In this document: positions 20,289 through 28,925 of the stretch, one piece after another
Layout: each line of letters opens with the position of its first letter
How positions within the stretch are numbered: position 1 is the stretch's first letter
Assembly (NCBI RefSeq): GCF_003385845.1
Contig: NZ_QRDJ01000007.1
Span: 275,380-339,379 of the forward strand
Source: Kushneria indalinina DSM 14324
GTDB taxonomy: Bacteria; Pseudomonadota; Gammaproteobacteria; Pseudomonadales; Halomonadaceae
Length of the DNA stretch: 64,000 nucleotides
Reading direction: 5' to 3'
The notes under the pieces: generated by a model
Databases searched by the model: none
What the model was told of the DNA's origin: nothing
What the model saw: the letters and a program-made list of their open reading frames with translations, nothing else
Program-made: the position numbers and the translations under genes

Positions 20289-22109
20289 ATGACGCTTTCC
20301 ATCGACACACCGGCACAGCGACTTCATGCCCTGCGACAGGTCATGACAGAACAGGGGATTGATGCCTGGCTGGTGCCCTCCTCCGACCCGCATCTGTCCG
20401 AGTATCTCCCCGGGCACTGGCAGGGGCGCGAGTGGCTGACCGGCTTTACCGGTTCGGTCGGCACGCTGCTGGTGACCCGCGATTTCGCCGGACTCTGGGT
20501 CGACAGCCGCTACTGGGTGCAGGCCGACAAGGAGCTGGCCGGCAGCGGCATCGAGATGATGAAGGTGGCGCAGGGTCAGCAGATTCTCGCCCCGATCGAC
20601 TGGCTGGCCGTCAATCACTCCGACCATGCCACACTGGGGCTCGATGGCGCCGTTTTGCCACTGGCCGCCCATCGCGCCTTCAGGGACCGCCTGGGGGAAG
20701 CGGTCACGATCACAAGCGAACGGGACCTGCTGGAAGAGATCTGGCCCGATCGCCCGGCCCTGCCGCAGGCGCCGGTGACCGCCCATGACGCTGCCTTTAC
20801 CGGCCAGAGCCGGGCCGAGCGTCTGGCGCAGCTGCGCCAGGCCATGAACGAGGCCAACGCCGATACGCATCTGATCTCGACGCTGGATGACATCGCCTGG
20901 CTGTTCAATCTGCGCGGCAGTGACGTGGACTACAACCCGGTGTTTCTCGCCCACGCCCTGGTGGATACCCACCACACCCGTCTGTTCATTGATCAGGACA
21001 AGGTGCCCGCGTCGCTAAGCGAGGCGCTGGCCGATGACGGCGTGATGCTGCATGATTACGCCGAGGCCGTTGATGCCCTAGCGCGGCTGCCCGAGGCCAC
21101 GCGGCTGCTGATCGACCCGGCGCGGGTCACGCTCTCGCTGTTCACGGCGCTGCCCGGGCACGTCACGCTCATCGAGGCCTTTCAGCCGACCACGCTGGCC
21201 AAGGCGTGCAAGCATGATGACGAGATCGCGCATGTCCGGGCGGCCATGGCCCGCGACGGCGCGGCGCTGTGCCGTTTTCTGTGCTGGCTTGAGGCAACGC
21301 TGGCCACTGATGAGACGATCACCGAGCTGACCATCGATGCGCGCCTGACCGCCGAGCGTACGCGGGGGAAACACTTCATCTCGCGCAGCTTTCCCACCAT
21401 TGCCGGCTTCAACGCCAACGGCGCCCTGCCGCACTATCACGCCACCGAGACGGCGCACTCGACCATCGAGGGTCAGGGGCTGTTGCTGATCGACTCCGGC
21501 GCCCAGTACCTGGACGGCACCACCGACATCACCCGGGTTATCCCGGTGGGTGCGCCAACGCCGGCCCAGAAGGCCGACTACACCCGCGTGCTCAAGGGCA
21601 TGATGGCGCTGTCACGCACCCGCTTTCCGGACGGCCTCGAAGCGCCTCGGCTGGACGCCATTGCCCGTGCCCCGTTGTGGGAGGCGGGCCTTGATTACGG
21701 CCACGGTACCGGCCACGGGGTGGGCTATTTCCTCAACGTGCACGAAGGCCCGCAGGTCATCTCCCGCGGCGCGCAACCCACGCCGCAGACCGCCATGCGC
21801 GAGGGCATGATCACCTCGATCGAACCGGGGCTCTATCGTCCGGGTCAGTGGGGCATTCGCATCGAGAACCTGGTGGCCAACCGCCGGGTGACCGATGACA
21901 TCGAGCCCGGGGCGGACACATTCATCGAGTTCGAGACGCTCACCCTGTGCCCCATCGACACCTGCCTGATCGAGCCTTCGCTGCTGCGCGATGACGAGAT
22001 CCGCTGGCTCGATGACTACCACCACACGGTGTTTGAGCGCCTGGCCCCGGGGCTTGATGATGAGACCCGCAGCTGGCTTGCCGAGAAAACACAGCCGCTG
22101 GCGCGCTGA
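20289..22109 (+). CDS. Xaa-Pro aminopeptidase (aminopeptidase P), three-domain M24B type
   Basis: Cleaves the N-terminal residue from peptides with Pro in position 2; 606 residues, the long three-domain form found in eukaryotic XPNPEP1 and some bacteria. Two creatinase-like N-domains (1-310) precede the pita-bread domain with dinuclear Mn ligands: LIDSGAQYLDGTTDITR (two Asp), HGTGHGVGYFLNVHEGP (His), TSIEPGLY (Glu) and IENLV (Glu). The C-terminal extension from about 540 fits Peptidase_M24_C. ATG begins one base after the TAA of the peptide transporter, so the two are one operon. Confidence 0.94.
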   Translation: MTLSIDTPAQRLHALRQVMTEQGIDAWLVPSSDPHLSEYLPGHWQGREWLTGFTGSVGTLLVTRDFAGLWVDSRYWVQADKELAGSGIEMMKVAQGQQILAPIDWLAVNHSDHATLGLDGAVLPLAAHRAFRDRLGEAVTITSERDLLEEIWPDRPALPQAPVTAHDAAFTGQSRAERLAQLRQAMNEANADTHLISTLDDIAWLFNLRGSDVDYNPVFLAHALVDTHHTRLFIDQDKVPASLSEALADDGVMLHDYAEAVDALARLPEATRLLIDPARVTLSLFTALPGHVTLIEAFQPTTLAKACKHDDEIAHVRAAMARDGAALCRFLCWLEATLATDETITELTIDARLTAERTRGKHFISRSFPTIAGFNANGALPHYHATETAHSTIEGQGLLLIDSGAQYLDGTTDITRVIPVGAPTPAQKADYTRVLKGMMALSRTRFPDGLEAPRLDAIARAPLWEAGLDYGHGTGHGVGYFLNVHEGPQVISRGAQPTPQTAMREGMITSIEPGLYRPGQWGIRIENLVANRRVTDDIEPGADTFIEFETLTLCPIDTCLIEPSLLRDDEIRWLDDYHHTVFERLAPGLDDETRSWLAEKTQPLAR

Positions 22110-22141
22110 ACGTTTATAAGAACGTAAAAGGGAAAGGCACA

Positions 22142-22175
22142 AAAAAACGCCCCGGCCATGGCCGGGGCGTTTTTT
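22142..22175. terminator. Strong bidirectional intrinsic terminator
   Basis: A-tract, palindrome CGCCCCGGC-CATG-GCCGGGGCG, T-tract; lies between converging aminopeptidase and ilvD genes. Confidence 0.9.
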
Positions 22176-22194
22176 GGCAAAGCCAGCGCGAGGA

Positions 22195-23940
22195 TCAGCT
22201 CAGATCGTCGGTCGCCTCCGGCAGATCGGTGATCGCACCGAGCGAGGCCGAGCTGACCGTGCGGGCATACTTGGCCATCGCGCCGCGGGTATAGCGCGGC
22301 TTCGGCCGCTGCCAGGCCTCGCGTCGACGGGTCATTTCCGCCTCATCAATGTGCAACGTCATGACGTCGTTTTCGGCATCAATCGTGATCTGGTCACCGT
22401 TCTCGACCAGCGCGATCGGCCCGCCGTTGAAGGCTTCCGGGGTGATGTGTCCCACCACAAAGCCGTGGCTGCCGCCGGAGAAGCGCCCGTCGGTAATCAG
22501 CGCCACGCTATCGCCCAGACCGCGCCCCATGATGGCGGAGGTTGGCGTGAGCATTTCACGCATGCCCGGGCCGCCGCGCGGGCCTTCGTAGCGAATGACC
22601 AGCACGTCACCGGCGACCACGGTCAGGTCGTTGATGCGCGCCTGGGCCTCCTCTTCGGAGTTAAATACCCGCGCCGTGCCGGTAAAGCGGGTGCCCTCCT
22701 TGCCGGTAATCTTGGCAACCGACCCCTCCGGTGCCAGATTGCCGTAAAGCACGCGCAGGTGGCTGGAGGCCTTCACCGGGTTATCCAGCGGCTTGATGAT
22801 GTTCTGGCCTTGCGGATAGGGCGCAACATCCGCCAGGTTTTCGGCCAGCGTGTTACCGGTCACGGTCAGGCAGTCGCCGTGCAAAAGGCCCGCATCGAGC
22901 AGGATCTTCATCAAGGGCTGAATACCGCCAATGGCAACCAGCTCGCTCATCATGTAGTGACCGCTGGGGCGCAGGTCCGCCACCACCGGTACGCGCTTGC
23001 CGATTTCGGTGAAGTCATCCAGCGTAAGCTCCACGCCGATGGTGTTGGCAATCGCGATCAGGTGCAGCACCGCATTGGTCGAGCCACCAAGCGCGATGAC
23101 CACGGTCACGGCGTTTTCAAACGCCTTGCGGGTCATGATGTCAGAGGGCTTGATGTCGAGTTCGAGCAGCTTGAGCACGGCGGCACCGGCTTCGCGGCTG
23201 TCGTCCTGCTTGGTCTGCGACACGGCATTTTGCGCCGAGGAGTTCGGCAGGCTCATGCCGAGTGCCTCAATGGCAGAGGCCATGGTGTTGGCGGTGTACA
23301 TGCCCCCGCATGAGCCCGGCCCCGGAATCGCGGTCTCTTCGATGCGCTTGACGTCGATAAGATCCATGTTGCCCTGGGAGTGGGCGCCCATCGCCTCGAA
23401 CACCGAGACGATATCGGTGTGGCCTTCGCCCGGCAAAATGGTGCCGCCGTAAACGAAGATGCCGGGGCGGTCCAGACGGGCCAGGCCCATCATGCAGCCG
23501 GGCATGTTCTTGTCGCAGCCACCGATGGCGACCACGCCGTCAAAGCCTTCGCAGCCGGCGACGGTCTCGATCGAATCGGCAATGACCTCGCGCGAGATCA
23601 TCGAGTACTTCATGCCCTCGGTGCCGTTGGCGATGCCGTCACTGATGGTGATGGTATTGAACACCACGCCCTTGCCGCCGGCAGCATCGGCGCCGTCACT
23701 GGCAGCGTCCGCCAGCACGTTGATGTGGCTGTTGCAGGGGGTGACGCGACTCCAGGTCGAGGCGATACCCACCTGGGGTTTGGTGAAGTCCTCGTCGTTA
23801 AAGCCCACGGCGCGCAGCATGGCGCGGCTGGCGGCCTTGCCGGGGCCGTCGACCACGGCAGACGAGTGTCGACGGGTATGGGCGCGGTCATTGGCAAGCG
23901 GTGCTGTCGAGGGGCTATCCGGCCGGTCTTCCTGGCTCAT
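22195..23940 (-). CDS. ilvD: Dihydroxy-acid dehydratase
   Basis: Third enzyme of valine/isoleucine synthesis (also supplies pantothenate): dehydrates 2,3-dihydroxy-isovalerate and -methylvalerate with an Fe-S cluster. 581 residues from the ATG at 23940. Cluster and Mg segments visible: [10 protein letters not shown] (Cys), GGCDKNMPG (Cys), [14 protein letters not shown] (Cys). C-terminal [15 protein letters not shown] is the standard signature. Monocistronic; the branched-chain partner genes are not nearby. The ribosome binding site is weak, and the ORF runs open to 24045 without a better start. Confidence 0.96.
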   Translation of the reverse strand: MSQEDRPDSPSTAPLANDRAHTRRHSSAVVDGPGKAASRAMLRAVGFNDEDFTKPQVGIASTWSRVTPCNSHINVLADAASDGADAAGGKGVVFNTITISDGIANGTEGMKYSMISREVIADSIETVAGCEGFDGVVAIGGCDKNMPGCMMGLARLDRPGIFVYGGTILPGEGHTDIVSVFEAMGAHSQGNMDLIDVKRIEETAIPGPGSCGGMYTANTMASAIEALGMSLPNSSAQNAVSQTKQDDSREAGAAVLKLLELDIKPSDIMTRKAFENAVTVVIALGGSTNAVLHLIAIANTIGVELTLDDFTEIGKRVPVVADLRPSGHYMMSELVAIGGIQPLMKILLDAGLLHGDCLTVTGNTLAENLADVAPYPQGQNIIKPLDNPVKASSHLRVLYGNLAPEGSVAKITGKEGTRFTGTARVFNSEEEAQARINDLTVVAGDVLVIRYEGPRGGPGMREMLTPTSAIMGRGLGDSVALITDGRFSGGSHGFVVGHITPEAFNGGPIALVENGDQITIDAENDVMTLHIDEAEMTRRREAWQRPKPRYTRGAMAKYARTVSSASLGAITDLPEATDDLS

Positions 23941-24209
23941 GATCTGATCACTTTTAATGGTAATGAATACGAACAGGTCTCGGGGCGCATCATGTCGGGC
24001 ATGGGCCCGGGACCCACGAAAGCGCTGTCGATATCGCTCCGGCACAGGCGCTGCGCCGCGTGCTCAAAACGCATCAGGTATCGACAGGAGTGTGCCCCGG
24101 GGCTCCCGGATCTTCGGGAGCAGGCGACACACACTGCGCGGATAGCGCGGCCGGGTGTCAGGCCCGGCGCAGGGTGTCGAGTATACGCCCTGGCCGGTTC
24201 AGCGTGAAA
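23941..24209. other. Intergenic region upstream of ilvD
   Basis: 269 bases. One small hairpin, GCCGGG / CCCGGC around 24150-24168, without T tract, after the FAH-family gene. I saw no leader peptide with runs of Leu/Val/Ile codons, so no classical attenuator is supported. Confidence 0.35.
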
Positions 24210-24872
24210 TCAGCTGCGCCCCGTGATTTCGAAATGCCCGTCAAGCTCAAGCGCCAGGCGAGCGCCCTCGGGCAGTGCCCCGACCCCTTCCGGCGTGCCG
24301 GTCAGGATCACATCCCCCGGCTCGAGCGTAAACGAGCGCGACATCTCAACGATCAGCTCGACCGCCTTGAACAGCATCAGGGCGGTATGCCCGGTCTGAC
24401 GACGTTCGCCATCGATGGTCAGGCTAAAGCGCAGATCATCAAGACGCATCGTCTCCGGGTCAAAGGGCACAAAATCACTCATCGGGCAGGCGCCGTCAAA
24501 GCCCTTGGCCCGCTCCCACGGATGGCCCTTGTCCTTGAGCCGTGACTGGACATCGCGCAGGGTCAGATCCAGTGCCAGCCCCACGCCGGCAATGGCCGGG
24601 AGCACCTCTTCCGGGCGAGCGCGACACAGTCGGGTACCGATTAACAAAGCCACCTCGGTCTCGAAATGCACCTCCCCCAGGTGGCGCGGTACCCGAATGC
24701 GCTCGCGCATGGGCGTCGCGCTGGAGGCCGGCTTGATGAACAAAAGCGGTGTGGTGGGCACCTCATTGTTGAGCTCTCGGGCATGGGCAGCATAGTTGCG
24801 CCCCACGCAGACAATCTTGCCCAGCGGCTCGGCAAGGGTGCGTCCATCGGTAAAACCGGGCTGAAAGGCCAT
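24210..24872 (-). CDS. Fumarylacetoacetate hydrolase (FAH) family protein, YcgM-like
   Basis: 220 residues. Mg-dependent FAH fold: IVCVGRNYAAHARELNNEVP at the N-terminus, then LGEVHFETEVALLIG with the metal-binding Glu pair, SRLKDKGHPWERAKGFDGACP, and GDVILTGTPEGVG at the end. Small members like this act as acylpyruvate hydrolases or oxaloacetate decarboxylases. Start at 24872 is preceded by AAAGGAA; an upstream ATG at 24896 is less well placed. Single gene. Confidence 0.87.
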   Translation of the reverse strand: MAFQPGFTDGRTLAEPLGKIVCVGRNYAAHARELNNEVPTTPLLFIKPASSATPMRERIRVPRHLGEVHFETEVALLIGTRLCRARPEEVLPAIAGVGLALDLTLRDVQSRLKDKGHPWERAKGFDGACPMSDFVPFDPETMRLDDLRFSLTIDGERRQTGHTALMLFKAVELIVEMSRSFTLEPGDVILTGTPEGVGALPEGARLALELDGHFEITGRS

Positions 24873-25048
24873 GACCTGTTCCTTTTGAAGATCCATGCGT
24901 TGTTATTGAATCACCACAAGCTTTATCACACCCATAAAAAGCGGCAAGGCGCGATGGCGCCCTGCCGCTTGTCTTTCGTATCTGCCCCCGGGCATCCCAG
25001 GGGCACGCCGTACGCTCACGACGGTTATACGGCCTGCACCGGACAGGC

Positions 25049-25978
25049 TTAAAGGGTCAGATCACGCCAGCGACCGTCCGGCGTATGCGCCAGGAAATCG
25101 GGGCGCTGTTTTTTGGCCGCGAACGGCGTGTCCAGGGCGTTATCACGCCGATTGAAGACGAAAAAGATATTACTGCGCGCATCGGGCGACATGTTGGCAT
25201 TGGAGCCGTGCAGCGTGTTGCAGTCAAACAGCAACAGGCCACCGGCGCGGCCCTTGGGCGCCTCGATGCCGTGCTCGGCGACCAGCTCGGCCAATGCTTC
25301 CCGGCTCGGCACGCCCGCTTCCTGCTTTTTCAGGGAGCTCTTGTAGTTGTCCTCCGGCGTTTCGCCGATGCAGGGCACGAACTTCTCGTGCGAGCCCGGA
25401 ATCAGCATCAGGGGGCCGTTGAACTCATGGTTGTCGGTGAGCACGATCGAGGCGCTGATGGCGTTCATGCGCGGCATGCCGTCCTCGGCGTGCCAGGTTT
25501 CAAAGTCTGAATGCCAGTCAAAGCCCTTGCCTTCAAAGCCGGGCTTGTAGTTGATGCGCCCCTGCATCACGTAGACATCCTCGCCGATCAGCTGCTCGAC
25601 ACTTTTGACCAGCTTTGGCGACTGCGCCAGCTGCCCAAACTTCGCCGAGAGAAAATGCATGGCAAAGATCGAGCGAATATCGTTGCTGCTCGGCTCGGTG
25701 ATGGTGAAGTCCTGGTCACGATAATCCTCGCGCGCCAGCAGGGTATCCAGCTCGCGCTGGTACTCGGCAAGCTCGTCGTCATCGAGAAAACCGGGGATAA
25801 AGACATATCCCTTCTGGCGAAACTCCTCGCGCTGCTCGCTCGTAAGCGGTCCCTCTTCCGGCCCGCGCAGAATCTCTTCCTGACGCGGCAACCAGCTGCG
25901 CTCAGCAGGCGTCGCCAGGCGCGTAGGGTACGGGTCTTCCATAAGGGTGTTGTGACGCTGTGCGTGTACGGCTGACAT
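25049..25978 (-). CDS. ectD: Ectoine hydroxylase
   Basis: Fe(II)/2-oxoglutarate dioxygenase of 309 residues that converts ectoine to 5-hydroxyectoine, a compatible solute. Iron ligands are His156 and Asp158 in FDWHSDFETWHAEDGMPRM, and His257 in NTLHGSNANMSPDARSN; the long conserved block around 150-170 is the EctD fingerprint. Start at 25978 has a perfect AAGGAGG; the ORF extension to 26059 is ignored. ectABC are not in this window, a usual arrangement in Halomonas. Hairpins in the leader are described separately. Confidence 0.96.
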   Translation of the reverse strand: MSAVHAQRHNTLMEDPYPTRLATPAERSWLPRQEEILRGPEEGPLTSEQREEFRQKGYVFIPGFLDDDELAEYQRELDTLLAREDYRDQDFTITEPSSNDIRSIFAMHFLSAKFGQLAQSPKLVKSVEQLIGEDVYVMQGRINYKPGFEGKGFDWHSDFETWHAEDGMPRMNAISASIVLTDNHEFNGPLMLIPGSHEKFVPCIGETPEDNYKSSLKKQEAGVPSREALAELVAEHGIEAPKGRAGGLLLFDCNTLHGSNANMSPDARSNIFFVFNRRDNALDTPFAAKKQRPDFLAHTPDGRWRDLTL

Positions 25979-26371
25979 GCTTTCCTCCTTGATCAATACA
26001 AGACGACGGCTTCCTGCCTGACGTCGCCCCTGGCGGGGCGCTACGGATATCCGGCGCAAAAGGCGCCTGTGGATACATGCTTTCGGTCCTGGGACGTCAG
26101 CAGATCATGAACCATCGTCTGACCCTTTCAGGGGCTCGCAGGCGCTGCATCCGTTTGACACGGCGCCGGCAAGCGCCACTACGTGAACATGGCACCCCCC
26201 GACCTTCCATAACTCAGGTTACGCGTATCGCGCCGTGGCGCGTTCAATGCTTTAATGCGCGCATCGATCATGTTCCCGACCCCCGCCTGGATGTTATCAA
26301 TGTCGCTGCCGTGATCCCTGACCGCGCGCCGCCGGCGTCACCGGTCCACTTCCCGACACGACATTGATTTC
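25979..26371. promoter_or_regulatory. Divergent upstream region of ectD and NlpC/P60 gene with two hairpins
   Basis: 393 bases without a gene. Two inverted repeats lie on the ectD side: CGCCCC-TGGC-GGGGCG at 26025-26040, and at 26048-26075 a stem GGCGC-AAAAG-GCGCC extended by TATCC / GGATA. Both would sit in the ectD mRNA leader if its transcript starts beyond 26075. The rest holds no ORF with coding character; I could not place a promoter with confidence. Confidence 0.5.
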
Positions 26372-27130
26372 ATGAGCACTCACATGCCCTCTCACACTGC
26401 TATTCGTCGCGTTTTGAATCAGCTGTCGGCCGGCCTGCTGATGACAGCACTGCTGGTCACCGCCCTGCCCCTGACGGCCACCCAGGCACACGCTCGTCAG
26501 CTGATTCAACCGGAACACGGCACGGCCAGCGAACTGCGCGCCAAACGCAAGCGCGAGCAGGCGCGCGCCCGGCAGATGGGACTTTCCGAAACCGAGATGA
26601 AAAAGGCGGCCGCTCAGGGCCGTTCGCTGCTGCCGCAGGGCATCGCCCCGGGTGTGGATAACTTCAACTACAAGAAATACGCCTTCAACGGCGAGATCGA
26701 CCAGCCCGGCGAAATCGCCATGGCACGCGCCATGGACACCGTCACCGACCAGCTCGGGCGGCCCTATCTCTGGGGCGGCACCACGCCCCAGGCCGGCTTC
26801 GACTGCAGCGGCCTGATCTATTACGCCTTTCGTGACCTGCTCTCCGGCGAGCTGCCGCGCACCGCCAACGGCATGTATCACTGGTCCCAGGCGGCCCCGG
26901 TCGCCACCGATTCGCTCAAACGCGGCGATCTGGTCTTTTTCCGCATCAAGGCCGCCAGCGCCGCCGACCACGTTGGCGTCTATCTGGGCGACGGCAGGTT
27001 CATTCAGGCCCCACGTACCGGCGAGAACATTCGCATCAGCTCGCTCGAGGGCGCCTACTGGCAGCGCCACTATCTGGGCGCGCGCCGCCTTTTGACCGGC
27101 GAGACCGTACGCCAGCTCGCCTCGCGCTAG
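26372..27130 (+). CDS. Secreted NlpC/P60 peptidoglycan hydrolase
   Basis: 252 residues. Signal peptide (LLMTALLVTALPLTATQAHA, cleaved near 43), a charged linker rich in Arg/Lys/Glu (50-80), then an NlpC/P60 Cys-peptidase domain (about 120-245) that cuts stem peptides of peptidoglycan. Catalytic Cys145 in GFDCSGLIYYAF, His in ADHVGVYLGDG, third polar residue His in RHYLGARR. Single-domain secreted form; divergent from ectD. Confidence 0.9.
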   Translation: MSTHMPSHTAIRRVLNQLSAGLLMTALLVTALPLTATQAHARQLIQPEHGTASELRAKRKREQARARQMGLSETEMKKAAAQGRSLLPQGIAPGVDNFNYKKYAFNGEIDQPGEIAMARAMDTVTDQLGRPYLWGGTTPQAGFDCSGLIYYAFRDLLSGELPRTANGMYHWSQAAPVATDSLKRGDLVFFRIKAASAADHVGVYLGDGRFIQAPRTGENIRISSLEGAYWQRHYLGARRLLTGETVRQLASR

Positions 27131-27462
27131 GCAGTTCGTACCGTAATAAGGATGACCTTCCAAACCCGCCGTTGAGACCGCCGTCGCGCCACACGCTCGA
27201 GTCGCGCCGCTGGCAGCACGCTCTCCTTTCTGCTCGGCCCCGATCGCGACACCGCCGGGCCTTCCCGGCCGGGGCGTCCTCGAAAGCGACCCGGACAGTG
27301 TTGTTTTGATGAGCAAGCGTTTATTGTGTTTCAAAACGAAACCTGGTGGCGAAGTGACGTTTCGATCCTTTGTGGCTGCTGCCCGATGACTTCCCGGACA
27401 CAGGCGTCCGGCGCCATCGAAGGGACCGCATTCGTCATGCTGCCACGCCTTCCTTGAGCAAC
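27131..27462. other. Intergenic region, no gene seen
   Basis: 332 bases. One small hairpin GCCGGG / CCCGGC (27254-27269) without a T tract. Nothing coding in any frame beyond a shadow of the neighbouring gene; AT-richer stretch at 27300-27350 may hold the promoter of the next gene. Confidence 0.3.
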
Positions 27463-28596
27463 ATGATGTTTTCAAAAATTCTGTTCTGGGTAGTTCGTGT
27501 ACTGACACTGCTTTTGATCGTGGCAAGCCTGCTCCCCGAGCTTCCCAGTGGCCAGTGGTTTATCAAACTCTGGGAATTTCCACGACTACAGCTGACCCTG
27601 GCGATAGCCGTGACGCTGTTGCTGCTGATTTTGCATGCCTGGCTTAAAAGGCCGCGAAAGGAGCATGCCGTGCTGCTGGTCCTGCTGCTCGCCACCGGCG
27701 GGTGGCAGGCGTTTCATATCCTGCCGTTCACACCTGTCTGGCCGAAGGAAGTGCCCACGGCCGATGCCCGGACCCTTGAGGATCAGGCCACATTCAAGGT
27801 CATGACCGCTAACGTCGACTACAAGAATGACCGCTATGCCGAGGCCGTGGATCTGATCCGGCGTGAGGACCCTGACCTATTGCTGTTGATCGAGGTCGAT
27901 GATGAGTGGAAGCAGGGTCTGGCGCCATTGAGTGAAGCCTATGAATATCGCATCGGTGAGGTGCGAGGCGAGGGGCTGGGCATCATGCTCTGGTCACGCT
28001 TCCCCATGCGGGAACAGGAAGTGGCACACCTTGTCTCCGAACGTCGCCCTTCCATTTTTGCCACGCTGGACATTCCGGACCTGGGGCTTGTGCGCTACAC
28101 GGGTATTCATCCGGTGCCCCCGGGGCTGAAGGATCGTATCGCACACAATGATGAAACCACCGAGCGCCGCGACAGCCGGGTTCGCGACGCCGAGGTCATG
28201 CTCGTTGCCCGCCATGTCCAGCAGAACCCGGACAACCGCTGGATCGTTACCGGAGACTTCAACGATGTCGCCTGGTCCGATACCAACCAATTGTTCAGCG
28301 AGCTGAGCGACCTCAAGGACCCACGTCGCGGCCGGGGGTTGCTGAGCACTTATCACACCGCGTATCCCTTTTGGCGCTACCCGATCGATCACATGTTTGT
28401 CTCTGACGGTTTTCAGCTCGTCGACCTGAACCGGGTCAAGCTTCAAGGTTCGGATCACTTCGCCATTACGACGACATTAACGGCCGCGAGAAAGGATCAC
28501 ACGGCGCCCGAAGCCTCAAGGCAAGCGCATCAAAAGGCCGAGGAGCTGATCGAAGAAGGCGCCGAAGATGCCAGCGAACATGGCGTAAGCAACTGA
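27463..28596 (+). CDS. Membrane-anchored endonuclease/exonuclease/phosphatase family protein
   Basis: 377 residues. Three N-terminal hydrophobic helices (about 1-25, 38-56, 66-80) followed by an EEP domain: VMTANVDYKN, LLLIEVDDEW (Glu), YTGIHPVPPG (His), VTGDFNDVAW (Asp-x-Asn) and a final GSDHFAI (Asp-His). Architecture matches YafD/YdhM-like membrane EEP proteins of unknown substrate facing the periplasm. Start is uncertain: the ATGATG at 27463 has only a weak ribosome binding site. Confidence 0.82.
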   Translation: MMFSKILFWVVRVLTLLLIVASLLPELPSGQWFIKLWEFPRLQLTLAIAVTLLLLILHAWLKRPRKEHAVLLVLLLATGGWQAFHILPFTPVWPKEVPTADARTLEDQATFKVMTANVDYKNDRYAEAVDLIRREDPDLLLLIEVDDEWKQGLAPLSEAYEYRIGEVRGEGLGIMLWSRFPMREQEVAHLVSERRPSIFATLDIPDLGLVRYTGIHPVPPGLKDRIAHNDETTERRDSRVRDAEVMLVARHVQQNPDNRWIVTGDFNDVAWSDTNQLFSELSDLKDPRRGRGLLSTYHTAYPFWRYPIDHMFVSDGFQLVDLNRVKLQGSDHFAITTTLTAARKDHTAPEASRQAHQKAEELIEEGAEDASEHGVSN

Positions 28597-28608
28597 ACCA
28601 CCGATATG

Positions 28609-28642
28609 AAGGCCACCCCGGCATCAATGCGGGTGGCCTTTT
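28609..28642 (+). terminator. Intrinsic terminator after the EEP gene
   Basis: Stem AAGGCCACCC / GGGTGGCCTT with a 12-base loop and a short T run, 13 bases after the stop. Confidence 0.75.
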
Positions 28643-28799
28643 GCGCCATGCGCCTTTCCCGCCACTTTTCTTCAGCTTCCGAACCAACGACACCAGGTCT
28701 TTAAAACGCTCGGTTCGGGTGCGGTCATCAGCTCTGGATGAAGCCAGCCTGTAAGCGACAGGGCGCGTCACGCGGGGCTGCCGTCGGGCAGCCCTTTTT
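28643..28799 (+). ncRNA. Possible small RNA ending in an intrinsic terminator
   Basis: After one terminator (28609-28642) a second, good terminator occurs at 28774-28799 (GGGCTGCC-GTC-GGGCAGCC then five T), with no gene between. The interval can fold into CCGAACC / GGTTCGG (28679-28685 with 28712-28718), CTGG / CCAG (28734-28737 with 28744-28747) and CCTGT / ACAGG (28748-28752 with 28758-28762). No clear promoter is seen, so it could also be a processed 3' region. No known family was recognised. Confidence 0.35.
28774..28799 (+). terminator. Intrinsic terminator, orphan
   Basis: Eight-base stem, three-base loop and five T; there is no protein gene immediately upstream. Confidence 0.8.
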
Positions 28800-28869
28800 G
28801 TATCCAACTGCAATTTTTTAACTTCGGTCAACGTTGCGTACAGGCGTCCTGACTATTCTCGGGCGTTCC

Positions 28870-28908
28870 CCTGTCATTTTTTATCGGGCACGGATCGCCC
28901 GTGACAGG
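28870..28908 (+). promoter_or_regulatory. Bulged leader hairpin before the four-gene operon
   Basis: CCTGTCA (28870-28876) pairs with TGACAGG (28902-28908), and CGGGC (28885-28889) with GCCCG (28897-28901); an 8-base T-rich bulge separates the two stems on the left arm. It lies immediately before the AAAAAGGAG ribosome binding site of the gene at 28926. Confidence 0.45.
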
Positions 28909-28925
28909 CAGAAAAAGGAGTTTTC

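Noticed and set aside
22174-23313. 379-codon open frame on the plus strand
   Set aside because: Antisense shadow of ilvD; third-position G+C bias keeps it open.
26297-27526. 409-codon open frame on the minus strand
   Set aside because: Runs through the NlpC/P60 gene and both flanks with no recognisable domain.
28466-28831. 121-codon frame on the minus strand
   Set aside because: Starts across an intrinsic terminator and ends within the EEP gene; a basic stretch looks protein-like but no homologue is recalled.
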